A stretch of DNA of 64,000 nt, taken from positions 1,364,001-1,428,000 of the forward strand of contig CBDDDJ010000003.1 of NCBI GenBank assembly GCA_965226475.1, read 5' to 3'. Made by a program: the position numbers and the translations under genes. How positions within the stretch are numbered: the first letter of the stretch is position 1; every line of letters starts with the position of its first letter. The DNA comes from JASLMY01 sp965226475. GTDB taxonomy: Bacteria > Pseudomonadota > Alphaproteobacteria > GCA-2731375. Under the pieces are notes generated by a model. That model was not told the DNA's origin. It did not search any database and worked only from the letters and a program-made list of their open reading frames with translations. This document shows positions 18,212 to 26,273 of the stretch, piece after piece.

Positions 18212-19279
18212 TCAGATCGCCTCCAGCGGTACCATCGGCCGCTGGCCGGGGACCACGATGCCGCCCCGATCACCGATCTCGATTGCCCCCCAGCGCTGGA
18301 CATAGGCCTCGGGCAGCGGGCGGCCGTCGGGCGGGCAGAGCCAGAGACGCAGCAGGTGACGCTTCTTTTCGCCCTCCGGCCAATCCTGGTAGGCGCAGCG
18401 ATCGTGCAGGATGGTGTGGTTGTGCAGCAGCTGCACGTCGCCCGGGCGGAACTCCATGTCGAGATGGATTTCGGGATCGTCGGCGATCTCGTCCAGCAGG
18501 TCGAAGGCCTCCAGGTGCGCCTCCGCCAGGCGCGGCGCTTCCGCGAAGCGCTGGGCCGAGACGATGTAGCGGCGCACATAATAGGTCGAAAGCAGGCCGT
18601 CGTGATGATTGAAGGTGGGCACGAGGTAGAACGGCGGCGCGCCTTCGGGCACCTCGCCGCGCCGGTCGACCGCCGTCGGCGCCGAAAGCAAGGCGGCGAG
18701 GTCCGGGCGGCGACTCGCCATTTCGTTGTAGAGTGTCGGCGAGCTGACGATCCGGCTCTCGCCGCCGCGCATTGCTGGACGCAGACAGAGAAGGGCCACG
18801 ATATCGCAACTATCGGCGTGATAGTATTGCCGCTCCGTCGTCTGGTAGACGCGGACGTTGGGATCGCTCGAATTGAAGCCCAGGTCGCGGACATGGCCCA
18901 GTAGGTGGCCCTTGCCGTTCTGCGAGACCGGGTGGCCGAAATGCCGCCCGAGCCCCCAATAGAGCCGCGCGACGTCCTCGATTCCACGGCCCTCGGTCGG
19001 CAGGCCCCTGAGCAGCGCGAAGCCCCGCCCGCGCAGGATCTCGGCTCTCAGCGCCCGAAGCTCGGGGCCGAGCGACGGCAGGGGGAAGTTCTCGGCGTCG
19101 ATCTCCATGATCCCGGGTGTCCGACGCTTGCTCTCTTCCAGCGCCGCCTCGAGTTCGGCGATTTCGGCCGGTCCGAATTCGCGGATCCACGACGTGTCCC
19201 GCCGCATCTCGGCCCCGGTCCAGACCTCGGTCCCGGCGTAGGCGGCAGGCATGTCCCCGGTCTCGACGGCTATCGACAT
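18212..19279 (-). CDS. TauD/TfdA-family Fe(II)/2-oxoglutarate dioxygenase
   Basis: The 355-residue protein starts at the ATG at 19279, preceded by GGAGAG. The facial-triad residues are visible as H154 and D156 (QYYHADSCD) and a distal histidine in LLHNHTILHDR (about 285-294), with basic residues near 307-311 likely binding 2-oxoglutarate. It is the first gene of a five-gene operon with hyuA, hyuB, acd and gntR. It would hydroxylate a small substrate to start breakdown. A 1233-bp IS is inserted 85 bp upstream and probably alters its promoter. Confidence 0.87.
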   Translation of the reverse strand: MSIAVETGDMPAAYAGTEVWTGAEMRRDTSWIREFGPAEIAELEAALEESKRRTPGIMEIDAENFPLPSLGPELRALRAEILRGRGFALLRGLPTEGRGIEDVARLYWGLGRHFGHPVSQNGKGHLLGHVRDLGFNSSDPNVRVYQTTERQYYHADSCDIVALLCLRPAMRGGESRIVSSPTLYNEMASRRPDLAALLSAPTAVDRRGEVPEGAPPFYLVPTFNHHDGLLSTYYVRRYIVSAQRFAEAPRLAEAHLEAFDLLDEIADDPEIHLDMEFRPGDVQLLHNHTILHDRCAYQDWPEGEKKRHLLRLWLCPPDGRPLPEAYVQRWGAIEIGDRGGIVVPGQRPMVPLEAI

Positions 19280-19363
19280 CGTCACTCTCCTCGAACGGCC
19301 CGCTGGCGGCCGGCAACCTACACGCGTCGGCGTCCGGCGGCAAAGCGGCCCCGAATTATGTAT

Positions 19364-20596
19364 AGGGCTTATCCCTTTGAGCCCGGTTTGACGAGATGTT
19401 GAGTTTCTGGTGGGCGTCGGCAGCATGTTCGTGTAATGTTCCGTCATGGCCAGCCGCTGGAAATATGACCGCCCCATGTCCCGCGCCGCCTTCGAGGCGC
19501 GCTTTCCCGATGAAGCCTCCTGTGCCCGGCATCTCGCCGCCAGGCGCTGGCCCGACGGCTTCGTCTGCCCCGCCTGCGGCCATGACAGGGGCTGGGAACT
19601 GAAGCGGCGCCGGGCGAGCTGGGAATGTGCGGCCTGCGGGAAGGAGACCTCGGTGACCGCAGGCACGATCATGCACCGCAGCCACTTGCCCCTGAAGACC
19701 TGGTTCATGGCCGTTCACATCGTGACCAGCCACTCGAATGGTATCTCCGCCCTGCAACTCCAGGCCCAGCTCGGGCTCGGCAGTTACAAGAGTGCCTGGC
19801 TCCTGCTGCACAAGCTGCGCCGTGCCATGGTCAATCCGGATCGCAGCCTGCTTGAGGACCTGATCGAGATCGATGAGGCCACCCTCCCGTTCCGCACCGC
19901 AAAAGACCCGGCCACAGGCGGGCAAGGTCGCAGCCCACAAGGCAAGATGCGCATTGCCGGCGCGGTCGAGCTATCGCCCGAGGGCGAGCCACGCCGCATC
20001 CGGCTGGCGCCGATCGGGGATTTCTCCGCGCGCAGCCTTCGTGCCTTCGTTGCCGGAACCTCGGCGCCGGGCGCGCGGGTGATTACCGATGGCTGGAGCG
20101 GTTATTGCGGCCTGCCCGACCACGACCACCAGCCCAAGGTCGTCGGTGCAACGCCCGCCCATCTCGTGCTGACGTGGATCCATCGTGTGTTCTCGAACCT
20201 GAAGCGCTGGGCGCTCGGAACCTTCCATGGCCTGCGCCGCGCCCATCTGCGCCGCTACCTCGACGAGTTCGTGTTCCGCTGGAACCGCCGCCGCCACACC
20301 GCAACGGCTTTCGATACCCTGCTCGGCATCGGCACGCGCCTGCGACCCGCCGACTACCGCGACATCGTCGGACAACACGTCTGATCCCGGCAGGCCGGGC
20401 GCCAGCCACCGCCCGCCCTCCGATCAGCCTCAATCGGAGCCGAATACCGGCCCTCCAGTCTGCCTGACAGCACTCGAAACCAACTTCCTCAAGTCCAAAA
20501 GCTCCCGTACATCCCCCGGCACGGTCCGAAAACCGTGCCTGGAACGTAGAAGGCCGATCAACATCTGGTGTGACCGGAAGCAAAGGGATAAGCCAT
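19364..20596 (+). mobile_element. IS1595-family element, 1233 bp, copy 1
   Basis: The ends are AGGGCTTATCCCTTTG on the left and, read inward, ATGGCTTATCCCTTTG on the right. Perfect 8-bp duplications TTATGTAT lie at 19356-19363 and 20597-20604. It is the same length as copy 2 (30673-31905) and inverted relative to it; only a couple of base differences were noticed. It sits between the divergent tauD operon and the RDD gene, inside what looks like their shared promoter. Confidence 0.93.
19446..20384 (+). CDS. IS1595-family transposase
   Basis: The 312-residue protein begins with a zinc ribbon (FVCPACGHDRGWEL, WECAACGKETSVTAG), then an HTH (SALQLQAQLGLGSYKSAWLL) and an ISXO2-like catalytic domain with candidate D residues in LIEIDEATLPF and VITDGWSGYCG and the C-terminal TWIHRVFSNLKRW. 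It differs from copy 2 by one residue near the second D (SGY here, SRY there). It appears intact. It is unrelated at sequence level to the frameshifted IS1595 element at 3308. Confidence 0.93.
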   Translation: MASRWKYDRPMSRAAFEARFPDEASCARHLAARRWPDGFVCPACGHDRGWELKRRRASWECAACGKETSVTAGTIMHRSHLPLKTWFMAVHIVTSHSNGISALQLQAQLGLGSYKSAWLLLHKLRRAMVNPDRSLLEDLIEIDEATLPFRTAKDPATGGQGRSPQGKMRIAGAVELSPEGEPRRIRLAPIGDFSARSLRAFVAGTSAPGARVITDGWSGYCGLPDHDHQPKVVGATPAHLVLTWIHRVFSNLKRWALGTFHGLRRAHLRRYLDEFVFRWNRRRHTATAFDTLLGIGTRLRPADYRDIVGQHV

Positions 20597-20612
20597 TTAT
20601 GTATAATGCTTC
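20597..20612 (+). promoter_or_regulatory. Probable -10 region of the RDD gene, split from its upstream part by the IS
   Basis: TATAAT at 20602-20607 is a consensus -10. The target duplication TTATGTAT overlaps it. The pre-insertion sequence, reconstructed by removing the IS, contains ATTATGTATAAT, a near-palindrome with ATTAT/ATAAT arms lying between the divergent tauD operon and the RDD gene. The -35 element for either direction would now be supplied by IS sequence or missing. Confidence 0.4.
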
Positions 20613-20649
20613 GTTGCGACATGCGATTCGGCAAAGGGAGGCTTCGCAA

Positions 20650-21114
20650 ATGAGTGAGAGCATTGATACCGATGTCGGCACGGCCGCGGTACGGCCCGCG
20701 GGATTCTGGATACGTGTCGTAGCCTATATCGTCGATTTGATCCTGCTTTGGATCGTTAGCGGGGTTCTCATGGGGCTCGCCGGCGTGAACATGTTGGCCA
20801 TGGACCCGGAGAGCGCGGCCGCGGCCAGCGCCGCCGGGGGGATCATGGGCCTCGTCGTGATCGTGCTGAACCTGGGCTATTTCATCGCCTTCGAGGCCTC
20901 CAAGCTCCAGGCGACGCCGGGCAAGCTGGTCGTCGGCGTCAGGGTCTCGGATGCGGCGGGCCAGCGCATCGGCATCGGGCGCAGCATCGGCCGCACCCTC
21001 TCCAAGATCGTCTCCAGCCTGATCCTGTTGATCGGCTTCATCATGGTCGCCTTCACCGACCAGAAGCGCGGGCTGCATGACATGATGGCGGGCAGCCTGG
21101 TTCGTTATCGCTGA
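20650..21114 (+). CDS. RDD-family membrane protein
   Basis: The 154-residue protein carries the RDD signature: an early arginine in FWIRVVAYIVDLILLWIVSG followed by aspartate in the first membrane segment, and the late TDQKRGLHDMMAGSLVRYR. About three or four hydrophobic segments are visible, with the conserved ATPGKLVVGVRV after the second. It acts in the inner membrane; function in the family is mostly unknown, with some members proposed as ion antiporters. GGGAGG lies nine bases before the ATG. The upstream promoter region is interrupted by an IS. Confidence 0.87.
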   Translation: MSESIDTDVGTAAVRPAGFWIRVVAYIVDLILLWIVSGVLMGLAGVNMLAMDPESAAAASAAGGIMGLVVIVLNLGYFIAFEASKLQATPGKLVVGVRVSDAAGQRIGIGRSIGRTLSKIVSSLILLIGFIMVAFTDQKRGLHDMMAGSLVRYR

Positions 21115-21771
21115 CACCGGCATCGAGATCTCGGAGATCGATTTCTGGTCCGGCCGGTTCAGCGGCATCAACTGAATCGATACCACGCCCTACCTACGGT
21201 GATGGCGGGTCGGAGACCGAGTTCCGCCAGCAGCTGGTGGCGATGGGGCGGGATTCGCACCTCTCGACCAAGTTCCGCGTCGATCTCTTGAGCGATGCGT
21301 CGATCGCCGACCAGATCGAGGAAAGCGTCGCGGCCAGCCTCGCGTGTTTCGGGCGCCGCGGTGTCAACCCGCGGCAGCCGCGCAATCCCTCGGGACCGGC
21401 CAGCGACGAGCGCCCGCCTCCACGAGAGTGATGTCGGCCGACTGGGCCGAGGGGGCCGCGATCGTGTCGACCGAAGCCACGGCCGAGGATGCCCGTCATG
21501 GCCCGAAATAACGCGCGCGAACAGCACCTTGGGGCGCGGGCCGATCATCGTCTGAGATTTAGATAAAATTTAAATTGAATTTTAACGTATAGCAGGAAGT
21601 ATTCACCGAAAGATTTCCGGGATAACCCGTTAAATATCAATCGGTTCCAAAACGAAATTTATTGAAACAATTTAATAAAAAGCCGAAGATGACGAAATAA
21701 TTCAAGGCAACGGCGGACGCCCGCCCGAGACGCCGAAACGGCGGATGGGGCACGATCGAGGAGCAACGGCG
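21115..21771. other. Intergenic with a possible gene remnant and an AT-rich stretch
   Basis: From about 21190 to 21431 the plus strand has a GC-rich open stretch with coding-like codon use (EFRQQLVAMGRD, FRVDLLSDASIADQIEES) but no convincing start or recognised family; it may be a gene remnant. From about 21550 to 21700 the DNA is markedly AT-rich, unlike its surroundings, and probably carries the promoter of the membrane-protein gene at 21772 or marks a foreign junction. No repeats or RNA genes were recognised. Confidence 0.35.
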
Positions 21772-22218
21772 ATGGTCTACGGTCAGAATATCGTGGGACG
21801 CGGCGGGGACAGCCGAAACGGCATCGCCTTGATCGTCGTTTTGATCCCGCTGGCCATCGGCAATTCCTTCCTCTTCTTCCACATCGTCTGGCCAGAGTTC
21901 TCGCCGTCGGACCCCTTGGGCGCCACCCTGTACTTCATCAGCGGCGGCGCGCATCTGATTTATTTCGTCATTCCCTGGTTCCTGGTCGATGTCGACGGCG
22001 CCTCCAGGAGTTTCTTCCTCCCGCTCAGCGCGGTGGTCGGCGGGCTTTCCTGCGCCATTGTCATCTCGCTCTTCCTCTTGAAGTACCATATCCACGCGGA
22101 TCCAATCCCGGTCGCTATCACGCGGGCCAACTGCCTGCATGCGGGCGGCATGCCCAAACTGGACGATGGCCGCCTGCTCTGCGATTTCTCGAAGGAATTA
22201 TCGAATGCACCGAAGTAA
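21772..22218 (+). CDS. Small integral membrane protein of unknown function
   Basis: The start at 21772 is chosen because GAGGAGC precedes it; an in-frame ATG at 21745 is possible. About 148 residues with roughly three hydrophobic segments (GIALIVVLIPLAIGNSFLFF, YFISGGAHLIYFVIPWFLV, LSAVVGGLSCAIVISLFLL), then a soluble tail with two cysteines (ANCLHAGG, DGRLLCDF). No family is recognised. It lies 116 bp before the GGDEF-EAL gene on the same strand, so the two could be co-transcribed. Confidence 0.65.
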   Translation: MVYGQNIVGRGGDSRNGIALIVVLIPLAIGNSFLFFHIVWPEFSPSDPLGATLYFISGGAHLIYFVIPWFLVDVDGASRSFFLPLSAVVGGLSCAIVISLFLLKYHIHADPIPVAITRANCLHAGGMPKLDDGRLLCDFSKELSNAPK

Positions 22219-22334
22219 ACGCCCGAGGCTTGCGGCGAGCGGGGCCAGGCGATGGTCCCGGTGGCACGCCCGGGCGCGCGGCGTCGTATCTGCTGGAATC
22301 CGTTCGGTTCGCGAGATGCCAGAAGTGAGGGAAC

Positions 22335-23852
22335 ATGTACGACACCTTCGGTAAGCCCGGGCCCGGTGGCTCGATGCTGGAGCGCTACACCACCCAGCTC
22401 GGCGATCTGGTCGAACGGCGACACCGCGAGGCGGCGCTGATAGAGGCCAAGGAGGAAGCCGAGCGCCAAGCCGCTTCCGCCCGTGACGCCAATCGGGCCC
22501 TACAACACGAGATGGAACAGCGGTTGGAGACGCTCGCCCATCTGGAGCATGTCGCCAATCACGACGCGCTCACCGGCCTGCCGAACCGCAATCTCTTTAA
22601 CAGCCGGCTGGAACAGGTGCTGGCCAGCGCCAAACGCTCCAACATGGCGGTCGCGCTCATGTTCCTCGACCTCGACCACTTCAAAAGCGTCAACGACAGC
22701 CTCGGCCACGCGGTCGGCGACGACCTTTTGAAGGCCGTGGCCCGGCGCCTCACCGAATGCGTCCGCGGCCAGGATACCGTCGCGCGTCTCGGCGGCGACG
22801 AGTTCGCCATCATCCAGGTGGGCCTCAACTATCCGGCCGATTCCCATGTACAGGCACAGCGGATCCTCGAGGCGCTGGCCGAGCCGTTCCAAATCAGCCC
22901 ACACAAGCTCTACACCGGCGCTTCGATCGGCATCACCGTGGCGCCGGACGACGCCGAAACGACCGAACAGCTGCAGAGCAACGCGGACCTCGCGATGTAC
23001 CAGGCGAAGGAAGCGAATCGAAACACGTTCCGTTTCTTCGATGCCGACCTGAACGAGGCCGTCCAGCGCCGGCTGTTCCTGGAGCAGGAACTCCGCACCG
23101 CCGTGGCGCAGGATCAATTCTATGTCTACTACCAGCCCAAGGTGAGGTTGAAGGACCTTGTCCTCGCGGGCGCCGAAGCGCTGGTACGCTGGAGGCATCC
23201 CGAGAAAGGCATCGTCTCGCCGGCGGAGTTTATCCCGGTCGCCGAAAAGACCGGCACCATCAGCCAGATCGGCGAGTGGATGTTCTACGAATCCTGCAAG
23301 CAGTTCAAAGAATGGCAGCTGGAGGGCGAAGCGCCGATGGTGGTGGCGGTCAATCTGTCGGCGGTCCAGTTCAGAGAACGCGACGTCCCCGCCATGGTTC
23401 GCGACGTGCTGCGGGAAACGAATCTGGATCCGAGCTGCTTGGAGCTGGAGATTACCGAGACCGCCGTCATGAGCGACATGCGGGGCGCCGTCGACGTGCT
23501 GGTCGAACTGCATGCGCTGGGCGTCAACCTTTCGATCGACGACTTCGGCACCGGCTATTCCTCCTTGAGTTATCTCCGACAGCTGCCGGTCAACAAGATC
23601 AAGATCGACCGCTCCTTCACGGCCGAGATCGATCGCTTCGAGGCGGCTTCCACCATCGCCCATGCCGTCATCATGCTGGGCAAGAGCTTGGGCCTGGAGG
23701 TGGTGGCGGAAGGGATCGAGAACGAGGAACAGCTTCGCTACCTGGTCGAGCTCGAGTGCGAGGAGGGCCAGGGCGCCCTCTTCTCCATGCCGCTGCCGCC
23801 GGACGAGTTCGCCGCCTTCGCCCGTACCATGGGCCGGAACCTGCCGAATTGA
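22335..23852 (+). CDS. Dual GGDEF-EAL cyclic-di-GMP protein
   Basis: This is a 505-residue protein without a membrane segment. A charged coiled-coil-like N-terminus (about 20-70) is followed by a GGDEF domain with intact GGDEF at 153-157 and an RxxD inhibitory site (RGQD, 144-147) exactly five residues before it. The EAL domain begins near 250, with EAL intact at 281-283 plus ELEITETAV, IDDFGTGYSSLSYL and EVVAEGIENEEQ. Both synthesis and hydrolysis of c-di-GMP are possible. No sensory domain is recognised; the coiled coil may dimerise or bind a partner. GAGGG precedes the ATG. Confidence 0.93.
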   Translation: MYDTFGKPGPGGSMLERYTTQLGDLVERRHREAALIEAKEEAERQAASARDANRALQHEMEQRLETLAHLEHVANHDALTGLPNRNLFNSRLEQVLASAKRSNMAVALMFLDLDHFKSVNDSLGHAVGDDLLKAVARRLTECVRGQDTVARLGGDEFAIIQVGLNYPADSHVQAQRILEALAEPFQISPHKLYTGASIGITVAPDDAETTEQLQSNADLAMYQAKEANRNTFRFFDADLNEAVQRRLFLEQELRTAVAQDQFYVYYQPKVRLKDLVLAGAEALVRWRHPEKGIVSPAEFIPVAEKTGTISQIGEWMFYESCKQFKEWQLEGEAPMVVAVNLSAVQFRERDVPAMVRDVLRETNLDPSCLELEITETAVMSDMRGAVDVLVELHALGVNLSIDDFGTGYSSLSYLRQLPVNKIKIDRSFTAEIDRFEAASTIAHAVIMLGKSLGLEVVAEGIENEEQLRYLVELECEEGQGALFSMPLPPDEFAAFARTMGRNLPN

Positions 23853-23942
23853 AGCCTCTCCCTTGCGCCTTCGGGCGCGAGAGGCTAGAGCATGACCGGC
23901 GCCGGGGAGGGGCGTCACGGTTTGCAGCGGGGAGGCGGTTGA

Positions 23943-24257
23943 ATGGCGTGGCACAAGGTCGCATCGGTCGGTCAGTTGGAAGACGACGAGGTTCTGGGCG
24001 TCGAGGTGGCGGGAACATCGGTTGCCGTCTATCAGCTGGACGGAGAATATTTCGCGACCAACGACATTTGCACCCATGAATACGCCAAACTCTCCGACGG
24101 CTATGTCGAGGACGGCTGCATCGAATGCCCCTTGCACATGGGCATGTTCAAGATCGCCACCGGCAAGGCCATGGGCGCCCCCGTCGAGGACGATATCGCC
24201 ACCTACTCCGTGAAGCTCGAGGGTGACGACATTCTGGTCGACGTTCCGGAAAGTTAG
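23943..24257 (+). CDS. Rieske-type [2Fe-2S] ferredoxin
   Basis: The 104-residue soluble protein binds a Rieske cluster through C43 and H45 (CTHEYAKL) and C62 and H65 (CPLHMGMF). Size and motif match the ferredoxin components of ring-hydroxylating oxygenases (NahAb/BphA3 type) or the NirD-like class. No oxygenase large subunit lies nearby. It is followed 48 bp later by a CaiB/BaiF CoA-transferase, so it may supply electrons to an enzyme encoded elsewhere. Confidence 0.88.
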   Translation: MAWHKVASVGQLEDDEVLGVEVAGTSVAVYQLDGEYFATNDICTHEYAKLSDGYVEDGCIECPLHMGMFKIATGKAMGAPVEDDIATYSVKLEGDDILVDVPES

Positions 24258-24305
24258 GGCGCCGCGGCGGCACGGCCACGTGGAACAACTGGAGGGAGAG
24301 GCACG

Positions 24306-25472
24306 ATGAGCCAATCCGGCCCCCTCGCGGGCATCACCGTGATCGACATGACCCGCGTACTCGCGGGTCCCTTCTGCACCCTGATGCTGGCCGAACTCGG
24401 CGCCAGGGTAATCAAGGTGGAGACGCCCGGGAGCGGCGACGACGCGCGCGCCTATGGCCCCTTCGTCAACGGCAAGTCGGCCTATTTCGTCTCGATCAAC
24501 CGGGGCAAGGAATCGATTGCCCTCGATCTCAAGGACGACGGCGAGCGCGACATCCTCGAGAAGCTGCTGGGCAAGGCCGACGTGGTGGTGGAGAACTTCC
24601 GCCCCGGCACGATGGAGAAGCTCGGCTACGGCTGGGAGGATCTGCACCAGCGCTATCCCCGGCTGATCTACGCCGCCTGTTCGGGCTTCGGCCACACCGG
24701 CCCGCACAGCCAGCGGCCGGCCTACGACATGGTCGTGCAGGCGATGGGCGGGATCATGAGCATCACCGGCCAGCCGGGTGCGCCGCCGACCCGCGTCGGC
24801 ATGTCTGTCGGCGACATTGGCGCCGGCCTCTTTACCGCGATCGGCGTCAACGCGGCACTCTTCGACCGGCAGATGACGGGGGAAGCGCGCAAAATCGACA
24901 TAGGCATGCTCGACTGCCAGCTGAGCCTCTGCGAGAACGCCCTGGTGCGCTACAGCGCCACCGGCGAGATCCCGGGCCCACTGGGAGCCCGCCATCCCTC
25001 GATCACGCCCTTCGAGGTGTTCCCGACCGCGGACGGACACCTCATCATCGCCGCCGGCAACAACGTGATGTACCAGCGGCTCTGCGAGGCCGTCGAACGG
25101 CCGGACCTGGCGGAGGATCCCCGGTTTCAGACCAATCCTCTCAGGAACGAGAACCACGACGCCCTGATTCCCGAACTGAACGCCATGCTGGAAAAGCGGG
25201 AGACCGACCATTGGCTCGCGCTCCTGGACGAGGCGGGCGTGCCGGCGAGCGCCATCAACGACATGGCCAGGGTCGCCGCACATCCTCAGGTCGGTCCCCG
25301 CAACATGCTGGTCGAGGTGGCGGACGAAACCACAGGCACGCTGAAAGTCGCCGGCAACCCGATCAAGATTTCCGGTTACGCGGACCCCGCGACCCGGGCG
25401 AGCGCACCGGACCTCGACCGCGACCGGGCGGCGATCCTGGAGGAACTCGGCATCGCCCAGGCGGCGGAGTAG
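24306..25472 (+). CDS. CaiB/BaiF-family CoA-transferase
   Basis: The 388-residue class III CoA-transferase has the standard opening LAGITVIDMTRVLAGPFCTLMLAELGA, with the likely catalytic aspartate in RKIDIGMLDCQLSL, and EVFPTADGHLIIAAGNN further on. It moves CoA between a donor thioester and a carboxylate. GGAGGGAGAG lies just before the ATG. It sits in a same-strand run with the Rieske ferredoxin and a HAD hydrolase. Substrate is unknown. Confidence 0.92.
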   Translation: MSQSGPLAGITVIDMTRVLAGPFCTLMLAELGARVIKVETPGSGDDARAYGPFVNGKSAYFVSINRGKESIALDLKDDGERDILEKLLGKADVVVENFRPGTMEKLGYGWEDLHQRYPRLIYAACSGFGHTGPHSQRPAYDMVVQAMGGIMSITGQPGAPPTRVGMSVGDIGAGLFTAIGVNAALFDRQMTGEARKIDIGMLDCQLSLCENALVRYSATGEIPGPLGARHPSITPFEVFPTADGHLIIAAGNNVMYQRLCEAVERPDLAEDPRFQTNPLRNENHDALIPELNAMLEKRETDHWLALLDEAGVPASAINDMARVAAHPQVGPRNMLVEVADETTGTLKVAGNPIKISGYADPATRASAPDLDRDRAAILEELGIAQAAE

Positions 25473-25488
25473 CGTGGAGGACGGAGAC

Positions 25489-26211
25489 GTGAAGCTGAGC
25501 GACCACGCGGCCCTGACCTTCGATTGCTACGGCACCCTGATCGATTGGGAAAGCGGCATGGTGGCGGGGTTGGCCCCGCTGGTCGCGCGCGCGCCGCGCG
25601 CGTTGACGCGGGATCAGATCCTGGAGGCGCACGCTCGCCACGAATCCGCACAGCAGGGCCAGACGCCGGCGATGCCTTACCGGGACCTGCTGGCCGTGGT
25701 GCACAAGCGGCTGGCCGAGGAGTGGGGCGCGGCCGCGCCTTGGGACGAGTGCGTCGCCTATGGCCGCTCCGTCGCCGACTGGCCGGCCTTTCCCGATTCG
25801 GTCGACGCGCTCGCCTATCTCGGGCGGCACTTCAAGCTGGTAATCCTCTCCAACGTCGACAATGCGAGCTTCGCCGCCAGCAACGAGCGGCTCGGCATCA
25901 CGTTCGACGCGATCTACACGGCCGAGGACGTCGGCTCCTACAAGCCGGCCGAGCGCAATTTCAGCTATATGCTGGAAAAGCTCCGCGGTCTCGGCATCGA
26001 CAACTCCGAGATCCTGCACACGGCCGAAAGCCTGTTCCATGACCACGCGCCGGCCAACCGCTTCGCGATCGCGTCCTGCTGGATTCACCGCCGCCACGCC
26101 CAGGACGGCTTCGGCGCCACCATGGATCCCGGAAAGACACCCGAGTACGACTTCCGTTTCACCTCGATGGCGGAAATGGCCGAAGCGCATCGCCGCGAGG
26201 TCGGCGACTGA
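25489..26211 (+). CDS. HAD-superfamily hydrolase, haloacid dehalogenase type II-like
   Basis: The GTG at 25489 is chosen over the GTG at 25474 because GGAGG lies at a good distance before it. In this frame (240 residues) the nucleophile is D12 in LTFDCYGTLIDW, followed by the serine motif LVILSNVDNASF, the lysine motif EDVGSYKPAERNF and the last motif TAESLFHDHAPAN. These fit the type II L-2-haloacid dehalogenase branch. Real substrates of such proteins are often not haloacids. It begins 16 bp after the CoA-transferase gene. Confidence 0.85.
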   Translation: MKLSDHAALTFDCYGTLIDWESGMVAGLAPLVARAPRALTRDQILEAHARHESAQQGQTPAMPYRDLLAVVHKRLAEEWGAAAPWDECVAYGRSVADWPAFPDSVDALAYLGRHFKLVILSNVDNASFAASNERLGITFDAIYTAEDVGSYKPAERNFSYMLEKLRGLGIDNSEILHTAESLFHDHAPANRFAIASCWIHRRHAQDGFGATMDPGKTPEYDFRFTSMAEMAEAHRREVGD

Positions 26212-26273
26212 CGCCGGGCCCGAACGGGCGATACGGTTTGCACCCGAGCCCACGCGACGGGTAGATAGGGTTC

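Noticed and set aside
16484..18904. An 806-codon plus-strand frame opposite hyuA and tauD, and similar long frames opposite hyuB, acd and the IS256 copies
   Set aside because: Low-complexity R/G/A/H-rich translations antisense to conserved genes; GC-driven shadows.
22500..25283. A 927-codon minus-strand open frame opposite the GGDEF-EAL, Rieske and CoA-transferase genes
   Set aside because: It lies antisense to three clearly recognisable genes. It is a by-product of high GC at third codon positions, and its translation has no recognisable domain.
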